Of a stretch of DNA of 37,936 nt, positions 1 through 5,919 are shown in pieces. This stretch comes from a virus. Position 1 is the first letter of the stretch, and the number at the start of each line of letters is the position of its first letter. Below the pieces are notes generated by a model. That model was not told the origin of the DNA, searched no databases, and saw only the letters and a program-made list of their open reading frames with translations. Where the stretch lies: IMG/VR virus record IMGVR_UViG_3300009181_000170, positions 1 through 37,936 of that record; one strand, given 5' to 3'. A program made the translations under genes and the position numbers.

Positions 1-105
1 ATTTCCAGATTCCGTGATCTGATTTCCAGATTCCGTGATCTGATTTCCAGATTCCGTGATCTGATTTCCAGATTCCGTGATCTGATTTCCAGATTCCGTG
101 ATCTG
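1..105. repeat. Iteron array, five perfect 21-bp direct repeats
   Basis: Five perfect tandem 21-bp units occupy 1-105. Each contains the 16-bp core CAGATTCCGTGATCTG, whose arms CAGAT and ATCTG are inverted repeats around six bases. The unit length is a multiple of three, and on the minus strand each unit reads QITESGN in frame inside the initiator gene. Iterons inside an initiator gene are known from lambda (ori within gene O), so this is the best candidate for the replication origin. The array continues across the circular junction, where 37839-37936 duplicate the first 98 bases and are probably assembly overlap. The true copy number is therefore uncertain, with five full units the minimum. 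Confidence 0.9.
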
Positions 106-429
106 CGGCTTGAAATCTGACAAAATCAAAGGGATGACTTTAAGATCACAAATATGACCTTTGTAGACCTTGGTAAATTTTTTGGATCTTTGAGCAGAAA
201 TGAAGCCCATACCTTTTAGTTTTTTTATGTTTTCTAAAATACAAGACTGACCACAGTTAAGCCTTGCTGCTAGCCAAGCCGCTGAGGTTATGCAAGAAAA
301 TTCACCAGATCTTTTTTGATTTTTAAGTGAATTAAACATAATCTCAGAAAAAATAGCTGCTGCTGCACATCTAGAGCCAAGCTTGGCAACAACAGACGGA
401 TGAAAATCTTTAAGTAATTTCTTTGCCAT
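1..429 (-). CDS. Phage replication initiator (O-like), N-terminal part
   Basis: The ATG at 429-427 follows the recT stop by one base. The first 143 codons run to the window edge, and the gene continues from 37936 down to 37113. Residues 1-108 form a basic, helical domain of the winged-helix type common at the N-terminus of phage replication proteins (for example a stretch ITSAAWLAARLNCGQS followed by helices). Residues 109-143 are five tandem QITESGN heptads encoded by the iterons. The expected role is to bind the iterons within its own gene and load the replicative helicase, as lambda O does. The joined protein would be about 384 residues. Helix-turn-helix placement is by eye; the repeat coding is certain. 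Confidence 0.8.
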   Translation of the reverse strand, partial: MAKKLLKDFHPSVVAKLGSRCAAAAIFSEIMFNSLKNQKRSGEFSCITSAAWLAARLNCGQSCILENIKKLKGMGFISAQRSKKFTKVYKGHICDLKVIPLILSDFKPQITESGNQITESGNQITESGNQITESGNQITESGN

Positions 430-430
430 A

Positions 431-1222
431 CTATACCTGCGATTCTAAATATTGCTCAGCGTCACAGACGGGGTCAGTAGGAGTAACGTCTATTACACCA
501 TCATCATCCCATACGGCACCAGAAGAAGGAGAGGGGGCTTGTTCGTCAATACCTTTTTCTCCGTATACTGCCTCAAGACCATCCAAACCTAATAGAGAGT
601 TTGCGTATTTCCTGGCAAGCCTTCTAAGGGCTGTTACCTCAGCCATTTGCTCTGGGTAGATATGCCAGGGTGATGACTCTAGCTTGTTGAATTTTACAGC
701 TGTTTGGTATGCCTGACTTGTTTTCTTGGCTTTTTCCAGATCACCCTTATCACAATATTTAAAGAGAAAATCTTTATTTTTTAGTTTAACAATTGCGTAC
801 GAACCGATGAGGTCGCCCCTATCTCCGTTAATCAATGGCTTGTGTTCCACGGCGACTGAGTCACCAAGAGAAACACTAAACTGATCGTTACTATATACAG
901 CATAGGAATAGGCGCTAGAAACATCAGGACTTCTATTAAGAAGTGTGAGCCACCCCTGAACTCCAATTTGGACATTACAGGTTGTCCCATACGGAATTAG
1001 ATAAAGACGGTCGCAACCAGGGACAAGCCCAATTTCACAACACTTTCTGAACGCATTAACTACAGATTCATCAGCGCACCCCTGTAGCTTTTTGTTTTTC
1101 TGGATTTCTAACCAAAAAGCGCGCTTCATTGTATCAACGGTAGCACCGTGTTTTTCTATAATTGGAGTGAGAAAAGTGGCTGCATTAGCCAACTGATCCA
1201 CAAGCTTTAGTGATTTTTGCAT
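431..1222 (-). CDS. recT: RecT-family single-strand annealing protein
   Basis: The 263-residue protein matches RecT in length and layout: a helical N-terminus (KSLKLVDQLANAATFLTPI), the segment VVNAFRKCCEIGLVPG, the core GCDRLYLIPYGTTCNVQIGV followed by GWLTLLNRSP, and a conserved stretch ending PEQMAEVTALRRLARKY. RecT coats single-stranded DNA and anneals homologous strands, working with a 5'-3' exonuclease. The YqaJ exonuclease gene lies immediately upstream (stop at 1225, two bases before this ATG). The start at 1222 has a GGAGAA ribosome binding site. The C-terminus is acidic and low in conserved sequence, as usual in this family. Confidence 0.93.
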   Translation of the reverse strand: MQKSLKLVDQLANAATFLTPIIEKHGATVDTMKRAFWLEIQKNKKLQGCADESVVNAFRKCCEIGLVPGCDRLYLIPYGTTCNVQIGVQGWLTLLNRSPDVSSAYSYAVYSNDQFSVSLGDSVAVEHKPLINGDRGDLIGSYAIVKLKNKDFLFKYCDKGDLEKAKKTSQAYQTAVKFNKLESSPWHIYPEQMAEVTALRRLARKYANSLLGLDGLEAVYGEKGIDEQAPSPSSGAVWDDDGVIDVTPTDPVCDAEQYLESQV

Positions 1223-1224
1223 TG

Positions 1225-2103
1225 CTATTCTCCTTTAATTCGAAAGACTCTGGAAGAGCTCTCTTTTAAAAATTCGCTAAAAATTACAGGATTTTCTTTT
1301 TTTAACCTAGCGGAATCTATCCTTTTTGAGGTTTGAGTTTTCCAGGTCACAAGAGGTATATCATCATCAAGTAAAGCTTGCGCATCTTGCATCTCCATCA
1401 TGACAGCTAGCTTTAAATCATTTTCTTTTTTATGCAATCTTTCCTGAAGGAAATGAATTTTTTTAATTTCTTCCACAGCTTTTTTAGCTGTTTCAGTTGC
1501 TTTTTGTGATTTTTCTGTAGATATGCTAAACAAGGATCTTGCGTCATCTGGATTCTCCGGTTGAGGTGGTATATTTTTTAAAACATTGCTCTCCCAAAAC
1601 TGGACGCAAGTATCTTTCATTTTCTTTTCAAAAGCTAAGTCTCGGTTATACCGAAAGCACTGATAATCCCAAGGCTGTAAGAAGACAACAGGAATATCAA
1701 CGTAGTCACAATCAGTAATCATCGCATAATGGGCTACCTGAGTTGTGTAATAGATAGGCAGACCATCCCAATCAAATGAGCGGAATTTTGATGATTTAGC
1801 CTCCACCAAAACATTCTTGTTTTTGACCCTGGCGTCTATGTTGCCAATCAAAAAGGGAAACTCAGTCGATTGCACGAAAGGCGATGACACATCAAGCTCA
1901 ACGTCATTGTGATCTGCGTAGTCTTCTAAAATATATTTTTCTAATTGTCTGCCTCGAACTAAGTTTTTGTCATCGTGAACGGTGTCGCCTCTGACCTTTT
2001 CAAAGTAGATATTTAAAGGCGTTTTCCAGGGGGATAGCCCCATAATGGCAGCAACATCGCTGCCACCAATTCCCAAACGTCTAGCCTCGTTAAAGCTCGC
2101 CAT
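1225..2103 (-). CDS. YqaJ-family viral recombinase exonuclease
   Basis: The 292-residue protein starts with the family signature GIGGSDVAAIMGLSPWKTP. It then has a PD-(D/E)XK nuclease core, with an Asp in IGNIDARVKNKNV and the ExK motif in VLVEAKSSKF, and a hydrophobic QVAHYAMI segment with the conserved Gln. This family is the lambda-exonuclease type, which makes 3' overhangs for a partner annealing protein; RecT is encoded directly downstream. The start at 2103 overlaps the end of the small upstream gene by 14 bases. A helical, lysine-rich region around residues 200-240 is probably a coiled-coil insertion. Confidence 0.92.
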   Translation of the reverse strand: MASFNEARRLGIGGSDVAAIMGLSPWKTPLNIYFEKVRGDTVHDDKNLVRGRQLEKYILEDYADHNDVELDVSSPFVQSTEFPFLIGNIDARVKNKNVLVEAKSSKFRSFDWDGLPIYYTTQVAHYAMITDCDYVDIPVVFLQPWDYQCFRYNRDLAFEKKMKDTCVQFWESNVLKNIPPQPENPDDARSLFSISTEKSQKATETAKKAVEEIKKIHFLQERLHKKENDLKLAVMMEMQDAQALLDDDIPLVTWKTQTSKRIDSARLKKENPVIFSEFLKESSSRVFRIKGE

Positions 2104-2233
2104 TTAATTGCTCCCAATCTACATCCTCAAATTTGTATGCATCAAGGTATTCATCATTATAATTGTTGTTATCGTTTCGTAATAGACGTTCAAAATAGAA
2201 CGGGTCTTGCATTATTAAATCGTTTAAAAACAT
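2090..2233 (-). CDS. Small acidic protein, 47 residues, unknown function
   Basis: A ribosome binding site AAAGGA lies 7-8 bases ahead of the ATG at 2233. A longer in-frame reading from 2338 lacks such a site, so this start is preferred. The product is very acidic, rich in Asn, Asp and Tyr (for example NNNYNDEYLDAYKFEDVDW). It overlaps the start of the YqaJ gene by 14 bases, which suggests coupled translation. Small acidic proteins beside phage nucleases can act as regulators or DNA mimics, but nothing here proves that. Confidence 0.6.
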   Translation of the reverse strand: MFLNDLIMQDPFYFERLLRNDNNNYNDEYLDAYKFEDVDWEQLNGEL

Positions 2234-2346
2234 AAAGATTTCCTTTCTGTAAGAGAGAATTGGGTAAACTGCGATTGCATAATTATGATTATGTAAGGGG
2301 TAGAATAGGTGGAAAACACAGCGTAAGCGTACAATCATGTTTACTG

Positions 2347-2352
2347 ATTATA
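2347..2352 (-). promoter_or_regulatory. Possible -10 element upstream of the recombination genes
   Basis: On the minus strand a perfect TATAAT lies at 2352-2347, in a 169-base gap (2234-2402) that otherwise holds no convincing gene. No good -35 hexamer is present at 16-18 bases. If used, the transcript would begin about 105 bases ahead of the 47-residue gene and cover the exonuclease and recT genes. Confidence 0.3.
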
Positions 2353-2402
2353 GTAATAATCCTCAAAAAACATTTGCACAAGAGAAGAAAAAAACTTTCA
2401 TT

Positions 2403-2639
2403 TCACGCTATACAAACGCTATAAAAGGTATTAATATCTCGAAACGCAATTATCCTTACATCATCCTTTTTGCTTGTTGATTTTATCGCTGCTTTTTCTT
2501 CTTCGCGTAGTGGCTCTAGTAATGGATCAGATACCTCTTGCTTGCCTCCTCGGGCTGAGTTAGTATCCTCATTAAGAGCAACGTTATTGTTAATAATTTC
2601 GTTGTTCTCCGCGCTTGATTCTGTAATTTGTTCAATCAT
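2403..2639 (-). CDS. Small hydrophilic protein, 78 residues, unknown function
   Basis: The ATG overlaps the stop codon of the preceding gene as TAATG, and a GGAG ribosome binding site sits within the end of that gene, so translation is probably coupled. The product is charged and low in complexity (Asn-, Glu- and Lys-rich), with no recognised domain. It ends with a short hydrophobic tail. The opposite strand also has an open frame here, but it lacks comparable start signals. Confidence 0.55.
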   Translation of the reverse strand: MIEQITESSAENNEIINNNVALNEDTNSARGGKQEVSDPLLEPLREEEKAAIKSTSKKDDVRIIAFRDINTFYSVCIA

Positions 2640-2932
2640 TATTTTTTCTCCTTAATTCCAATAATTTGTGATATTTCATTTAATGCTTGGCAGTTATTGA
2701 TGCCTCGCGCGTAAGCCCATAAGCTAATGATATCGCCTCCCTTATCCTCCGTAGCAAAATCTGCCCATTTCCAGGTGGACAGGTTTACACGAAAGCTACC
2801 CGGGTGTTTATCACACCGGGTGGGGTTCAAAGCCACATATTCGTGACCCTGAACTTTTCCTTGTGGCAAGAGGCGACCTAATAAGGCCATCTCGCATCCC
2901 CGTAATTTCTGTTTAGCTTGGGCAAAATCCAT
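2639..2932 (-). CDS. Small primase-like domain protein, 97 residues
   Basis: The core HEYVALNPTRCDKHPGSFRV, then WKWADFATEDKGGDIISLWAY, resembles the N-terminal segment found in many plasmid and phage primase-helicase proteins (GHEYV.LNPTR.D..PGSF.....G.W.DFAT.DKGGD.ISL.AY). Here that segment stands alone, without the catalytic or helicase part. It may bind DNA or the initiator, or be a remnant of a larger primase. Its start overlaps the stop of the AlpA-like gene (TAATG) behind a GGAGG ribosome binding site. Domain similarity is from recall of the pattern; function is inferred. Confidence 0.65.
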   Translation of the reverse strand: MDFAQAKQKLRGCEMALLGRLLPQGKVQGHEYVALNPTRCDKHPGSFRVNLSTWKWADFATEDKGGDIISLWAYARGINNCQALNEISQIIGIKEKK

Positions 2933-3135
2933 TATTTGCCTCCTGTATCAGAAGTTGAGTTTCTTACACAGGCGTCTAGATAAGCATTTAAGTCATTTTG
3001 ATCGTAAAAAACTTTCGATCCTACCTTAAGAAATCTAGGGGCTAAGCCCTGCCAGCGTCTTTTGCGTAATGTTTTTACCGCAAAACCTGTAACTGTGCTT
3101 GCCTGCGTTTCATTTAGTAAAATTTTATTTGACAT
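2932..3135 (-). CDS. AlpA/excisionase-like helix-turn-helix protein
   Basis: The 67-residue protein fits the small MerR-like fold of AlpA/Xis proteins: LNETQASTVTGFAVKTLRKR (helix-turn-helix), then the LAPRFLKVGSKVFYDQNDL wing and a final helix ending NAYLDA. Such proteins act as transcription regulators or recombination directionality factors. No integrase is present, so a regulatory role is more likely. It is the first gene of the replication run, with an AAGGAG ribosome binding site six bases from the ATG and a 380-base non-coding region upstream. A 28-base piece of it (3028-3055) recurs exactly at 31342-31369. Confidence 0.75.
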   Translation of the reverse strand: MSNKILLNETQASTVTGFAVKTLRKRRWQGLAPRFLKVGSKVFYDQNDLNAYLDACVRNSTSDTGGK

Positions 3136-3515
3136 ATTTGCTCCTTATTCAATATTAAGCGACCAGACCATCTGTATTTCGCTTTTTAAAAATTTCTGTG
3201 CTATTTAACTTTTTGGATTAAATTCACAATAAATCTTTTAATACATTTACAAATACAGATAATACTAGTCAAATTACTCGATAATTAAAGGTCGTTTGAT
3301 TACTTAATTTTTAATATTATTATGGTCACCTACCCTCGCTAAACCATTGCTGGATAAGACTTAGAGGGTCGTTTGATTACTTGAAAAATGGATAAAACAA
3401 AAATTGCTTAAGAAATTGTAAAACTTAATGGCTTGAAACTGTTGCTGAGCAACGCTGTGCAGCTTGTTTTAAAAAAAGATCAAACAGATGCTTGTTAGCC
3501 ACTAAGTTGCTAATC
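3136..3515. other. Non-coding early control region
   Basis: No gene was found in these 380 bases, which are very AT-rich. They contain a 16-base direct repeat, GGTCGTTTGATTACTT, at 3290-3305 and 3367-3382, 77 bases apart. Because they lie upstream of the AlpA-like gene, the repeats are candidate operators. On the minus strand TTGACT at 3272-3267 could be a -35 element, but its -10 partner is poor. Near 3471-3480 a run of A on the plus strand (T on the minus strand) follows weak stems and may end transcription of the 3516-3923 gene. Confidence 0.5.
3290..3382. repeat. Pair of 16-bp direct repeats, candidate operators
   Basis: GGTCGTTTGATTACTT occurs at 3290-3305 and again at 3367-3382. The flanks differ, so the identity is restricted to the 16-mer. 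Position upstream of a DNA-binding protein gene suggests paired binding sites. Confidence 0.6.
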
Positions 3516-3923
3516 TTATTTATCTTTTGGGTAACCATAGAGAGCCTCCTGTTTATCTAAAATTTTATCTATTTCATCTAGACAACTTGAATGCTTTTTG
3601 GCTTTATTTTTGCTAATAAGTAATCCTCCTATAAGCGAAATAACCCCGACTATCATAATAACCCACATAGCAATAAAAAATCTATATTGCGTATTTCTAT
3701 CAAAATCAGTTGATAATAATGTGCCTAAACCAAAAAGAAAAGCGGCACCCCCACCTGAAGTTATAATTTCAACAATATCCCAGTTAGGTCTTTCATAGTT
3801 ACGCCCTCTTTTTACAAGAGACCTTAAGTGATCGATTCGAGATTCTGTGATCATTGAAGAGCGCTCCTCTTGAAGGTAACCTCTTCCTTTTGTATCAATT
3901 GTAGTAATTTTGTTATTTGCCAT
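3516..3923 (-). CDS. Predicted two-TM membrane protein, 135 residues
   Basis: Two hydrophobic segments lie at about residues 52-72 (IITSGGGAAFLFGLGTLLS) and 84-105 (FIAMWVIMIVGVISLIGGLL), with a basic N-terminal part and a charged, helical tail. The family is not recognised. The ATG overlaps the end of the broken zinc-ribbon gene by 11 bases, so the two probably formed one translational unit. A phage membrane protein of this size could serve in superinfection exclusion or lysis control, but there is no direct evidence. Confidence 0.6.
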   Translation of the reverse strand: MANNKITTIDTKGRGYLQEERSSMITESRIDHLRSLVKRGRNYERPNWDIVEIITSGGGAAFLFGLGTLLSTDFDRNTQYRFFIAMWVIMIVGVISLIGGLLISKNKAKKHSSCLDEIDKILDKQEALYGYPKDK

Positions 3924-4173
3924 CGGTAGCTTTTTCTTTTTCGATTCCCGATATTACTGCATTGATATATTTTGTATTTCCGCAGTTGTTGCACAAAATC
4001 ATAAATTGCGGATAAACTACGCCCTCCCTTGTAATAGGGGAGGCAATATGTTGTGATATATGCTAATCTCTTTGAGAGCATATCTCGCACGTCCGATTCT
4101 TTTGAGGCCATTTCTCTTCCAGCCATTTTAACGCTTTTTGTTGTTTTTCTACACTAAAACATTTATTATCCAT
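3913..4173 (-). pseudogene. Zinc-ribbon protein gene with one in-frame amber codon
   Basis: A strong AGGAGG site seven bases before the ATG at 4173 opens a frame that reads 36 codons, meets TAG at 4065-4063, then stays open in the same frame to TAA at 3915-3913 (86 codons plus stop). The parts carry CEIC (before the stop) and CNNCG (after it), the two halves of a zinc ribbon. The family I recall typically has CPxCGxxxW at the first knuckle, and here the TAG falls where the Trp codon TGG is expected, a single G-to-A change. The downstream gene overlaps the end by 11 bases. Either the gene is broken, or the codon is read through. Genes such as recT end in TAG here, so genome-wide recoding is unlikely. 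Confidence 0.75.
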
Positions 4174-4195
4174 TATGTATCCTCCTAGCAAAAAG

Positions 4196-4225
4196 AGGAT
4201 ACAAACTTACTGCACACTATGTCAA
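4196..4225 (-). promoter_or_regulatory. Predicted sigma70 promoter for the zinc-ribbon/membrane genes
   Basis: Minus strand: TTGACA at 4225-4220 (perfect -35), an 18-base spacer, and TATCCT at 4201-4196. The predicted start is near 4189, a few bases before the AGGAGG site of the gene starting at 4173. Confidence 0.65.
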
Positions 4226-4280
4226 GGGATACTTACCTTCCCGAAACTAAACTAGCTTAAGTAGTTCTCTTTTATATCTA

Positions 4281-4300
4281 TGGCCGCGATCAGCCGGCCA
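4281..4300 (-). terminator. GC-rich hairpin over the stop codon of the ClpP-like gene
   Basis: TGGCCG and CGGCCA form a six-base-pair stem with an eight-base loop, overlapping the TGA of the ClpP-like gene. No clear T-run follows, so it may be an mRNA 3'-end stabiliser or a weak terminator. Confidence 0.4.
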
Positions 4301-4967
4301 AATAATGGTCAGCAACCAAAATATTTGAAAAATTTCCTAAGGGAAGCTGCCCGACCTTCTTTTCTAAAAACTCAGACCCCACTATGCTAAATGTTTCCTT
4401 ACTTTTTTCGGAAATGTGTAGAAAGTCAATTTTTGTTGCCACCTTATGGTGCAGGGCTTCGTTAGAGGTGATCCCGTAAATAGAAGAGGAGTGCCATTTG
4501 TCCCACTGTTTTGGTTCGACCCCACAACGCTCGTAAGCAAAGGTTGCATTTATTTGCGATGCGGTTTCGTTTAATTCTATATTTTTTCTAATTGCATCAA
4601 AATTCCCAGTAAGAGTCATAGATATTTCATGGGTCATAAAAATAGAATATGGTGAACATATTCTTTCTTGGCCACACAAAAACAAAAGGAGACCAGCGGA
4701 ATTTGCGAAAGATGAATTATAGGTTGTTAGATTTATATTGTTTTCGTGAATGCAAGAAAAAAATCGAAAAACTTCCATTGCTTGGCCACCATTAGTGCAA
4801 ATAGAGAGATAAACATTTTTTGGTTTTCTCTTTGCTATTGCTCCGATCATTAAGTCAATATGCTGATGATCTACAGGGGCGTTAAAAGATATATGCAAAT
4901 CAAAAACCTCTTCCTTGTTTAACTCGTTGTTTTGGTCGATTAATTGGTTTATATTAACTTCATTCAT
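4290..4967 (-). CDS. ClpP-like serine protease, first copy
   Basis: The 225-residue protein has the ClpP/crotonase-fold layout: a strand and glycine turn (NVYLSICTNGGQAMEVF, about 51-67), the nucleophile region FANSAGLLLFLCG with Ser90, THEIS with His113, and KID with Asp181. Spacing fits a Ser-His-Asp triad. ClpP-like proteins in phages usually process capsid or scaffold, but this gene lies outside the virion block and has its own promoter. It is diverged from the second copy at 8454-9005. Its leader (4968-5003) resembles the leader of the gene starting at 11194. The start has an AAAGGAA ribosome binding site. Confidence 0.75.
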   Translation of the reverse strand: MNEVNINQLIDQNNELNKEEVFDLHISFNAPVDHQHIDLMIGAIAKRKPKNVYLSICTNGGQAMEVFRFFSCIHENNINLTTYNSSFANSAGLLLFLCGQERICSPYSIFMTHEISMTLTGNFDAIRKNIELNETASQINATFAYERCGVEPKQWDKWHSSSIYGITSNEALHHKVATKIDFLHISEKSKETFSIVGSEFLEKKVGQLPLGNFSNILVADHYLAG

Positions 4968-5000
4968 TGCAACTTTCCTTTCAATCGTTTGCAGTGTTAT

Positions 5001-5021
5001 GGAGATGTTAGAGGCATCTCC
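5001..5021. other. Perfect 7-bp hairpin in the divergent promoter region
   Basis: GGAGATG and CATCTCC flank a seven-base loop and, on the plus strand, are followed by TTCTTTTTT. It could end plus-strand antisense transcripts, or act in the leader of the ClpP-like mRNA, whose predicted start is near 5026. Confidence 0.45.
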
Positions 5022-5032
5022 TTCTTTTTTGG

Positions 5033-5061
5033 AGTGTATAATAAAGCTTTAGGAGCGTCAA
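5033..5061 (-). promoter_or_regulatory. Predicted promoter for the ClpP-like gene
   Basis: Minus strand: TTGACG at 5061-5056, a 17-base spacer, and TACACT at 5038-5033. It is divergent from the plus-strand promoter at 5082-5110. Confidence 0.55.
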
Positions 5062-5081
5062 TCTAAGGTAAGCCCGTGTAA

Positions 5082-5110
5082 TTAAAGATTATTTAGCTTT
5101 CTGATATAAT
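5082..5110 (+). promoter_or_regulatory. Predicted extended -10 promoter for the plus-strand gene
   Basis: TGATATAAT at 5102-5110 is a perfect extended -10 element (TGnTATAAT). The -35 position holds a poor TTAAAG, which is acceptable with an extended -10. It is the only convincing plus-strand promoter seen and lies 30 bases before the ATG at 5140. Confidence 0.6.
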
Positions 5111-5139
5111 CTAGCCATTAGATATTTTAGGTATGGCAA

Positions 5140-5781
5140 ATGGCTGTGGCCGCATCACGAGCTTTAAAGCTTTCAAACATGACCAGGGATCCCGGGCTTG
5201 GTGGTTCAATCGACTCATCTAGAGATCTGTTCAGGCTTAAAGAAGGGGAAGACAAGCGTTATCCTGAATTAAGTCCTGATGCGGCGCATCAGAATAATCG
5301 AGTGGTTGAGCAAGCGACTGTTGAGCCGTCTAATTTGTTAAGCACGCCCACAAATGAGCCGTCTAATTTGTTAAGCACGCCTACAAATGAGCCATCTAAT
5401 TCTAATATATTCGATGGAATAGGAATGCTAAGCACGTCCGCAAAAAATGAAGGTTCAAATATTTTCGATGGGATAGGATTGATGGCCGTCCAAAACACAA
5501 CCCCCACCGCGCCAAAGACAATGGTAGAGGCAGACAGGGTGTTAAATCCTGAGTTGGAAATGGCGGGAGGAACACCACAAGAATCCCATTCACAATTGCA
5601 TGAGAAAGCTCGTGTGGCAGGAGTTCTAGCAAATCACATAAAAAGCGCGCTATTAATTCCTAGCAGGTTCTCCATACAGCCATTTGCAAAAACAGCGATT
5701 TCTCTAATCGCCTCTCTAAAGTTACAAGAGCTAATGAAGAAAGTAATCTCATCAATTCGATCTTTGTTTTCGGTTATGTAG
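5140..5781 (+). CDS. Repeat-containing protein, sole plus-strand gene
   Basis: The 213-residue product is not recognised. It contains two perfect EPSNLLSTPTN repeats and a shortened third, followed by two copies of an SNIFDGIG motif, so the middle is low-complexity and probably disordered. The last ~45 residues are hydrophobic and basic, with a possible amphipathic helix. It has its own extended -10 promoter, no clear ribosome binding site, and faces the virion operon with a terminator between them. In P22 the same place, after gene 16, holds the immI and superinfection-exclusion genes, so an accessory role in the infected cell is plausible. Antisense open frames exist here, but the in-frame repeats favour this strand. 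Confidence 0.6.
   Translation: MAVAASRALKLSNMTRDPGLGGSIDSSRDLFRLKEGEDKRYPELSPDAAHQNNRVVEQATVEPSNLLSTPTNEPSNLLSTPTNEPSNSNIFDGIGMLSTSAKNEGSNIFDGIGLMAVQNTTPTAPKTMVEADRVLNPELEMAGGTPQESHSQLHEKARVAGVLANHIKSALLIPSRFSIQPFAKTAISLIASLKLQELMKKVISSIRSLFSVM
5323..5400. repeat. 33-bp tandem repeat inside the plus-strand gene
   Basis: Two 33-base units (5323-5355 and 5356-5388) differ by one base, and a third partial unit follows (5389-5400). Each full unit encodes EPSNLLSTPTN, so copy number can change without breaking the frame. Confidence 0.9.
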
Positions 5782-5809
5782 TGTATGGTTTTCCCGGCAG
5801 CATAAAAAT

Positions 5810-5824
5810 AGAGAAGCTTTCTCT
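5810..5824. terminator. Bidirectional terminator between convergent transcription units
   Basis: AGAGAA-GCT-TTCTCT is a perfect six-base-pair stem. On the minus strand it is followed by ATTTTTATG, and on the plus strand by TTAATTT. It lies 29 bases past the plus-strand stop and about 96 bases past the stop of the large ejection-protein gene. Confidence 0.6.
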
Positions 5825-5919
5825 TAATTTCACGTAATTCTTCGTCCCCGAGTTTCATGGCATTTAACTAAGAAAATATCGGTATGTGTTTACGGCAATA
5901 TACCAAAGAGTTACACATC

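Noticed and set aside
1-105. CRISPR-like array of short repeats at both edges
   Set aside because: The repeats are directly adjacent with no spacers and encode an in-frame heptad, so they are iterons in a gene.
2403-2639. QITES in the 78-residue protein as a sixth copy of the initiator heptad
   Set aside because: The DNA is too diverged from the 21-bp unit and the similarity is only five residues.
2470-2655. Plus-strand 61-codon open frame
   Set aside because: The minus-strand frame here has a TAATG overlap and a GGAG site; the plus frame has none.
2932-3135. Evidence for integrative lysogeny from an excisionase-like protein
   Set aside because: No integrase, attachment site pair or CI-type repressor was found; AlpA-like proteins often act as regulators.
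3851-4126. Minus-strand 91-codon open frame
   Set aside because: It overlaps the zinc-ribbon frame and the membrane-protein gene; the ribosome binding site, promoter and zinc knuckles belong to the other frame.
3913-4173. TAG reassigned genome-wide as a sense codon
   Set aside because: TAG ends several well-supported genes here, including recT, so only a local event is supported.
5634-5858. Minus-strand 74-codon open frame opposite the plus-strand gene
   Set aside because: It spans the convergent terminator hairpin, has no ribosome binding site, and its end is antisense to the repeat protein; treated as chance.
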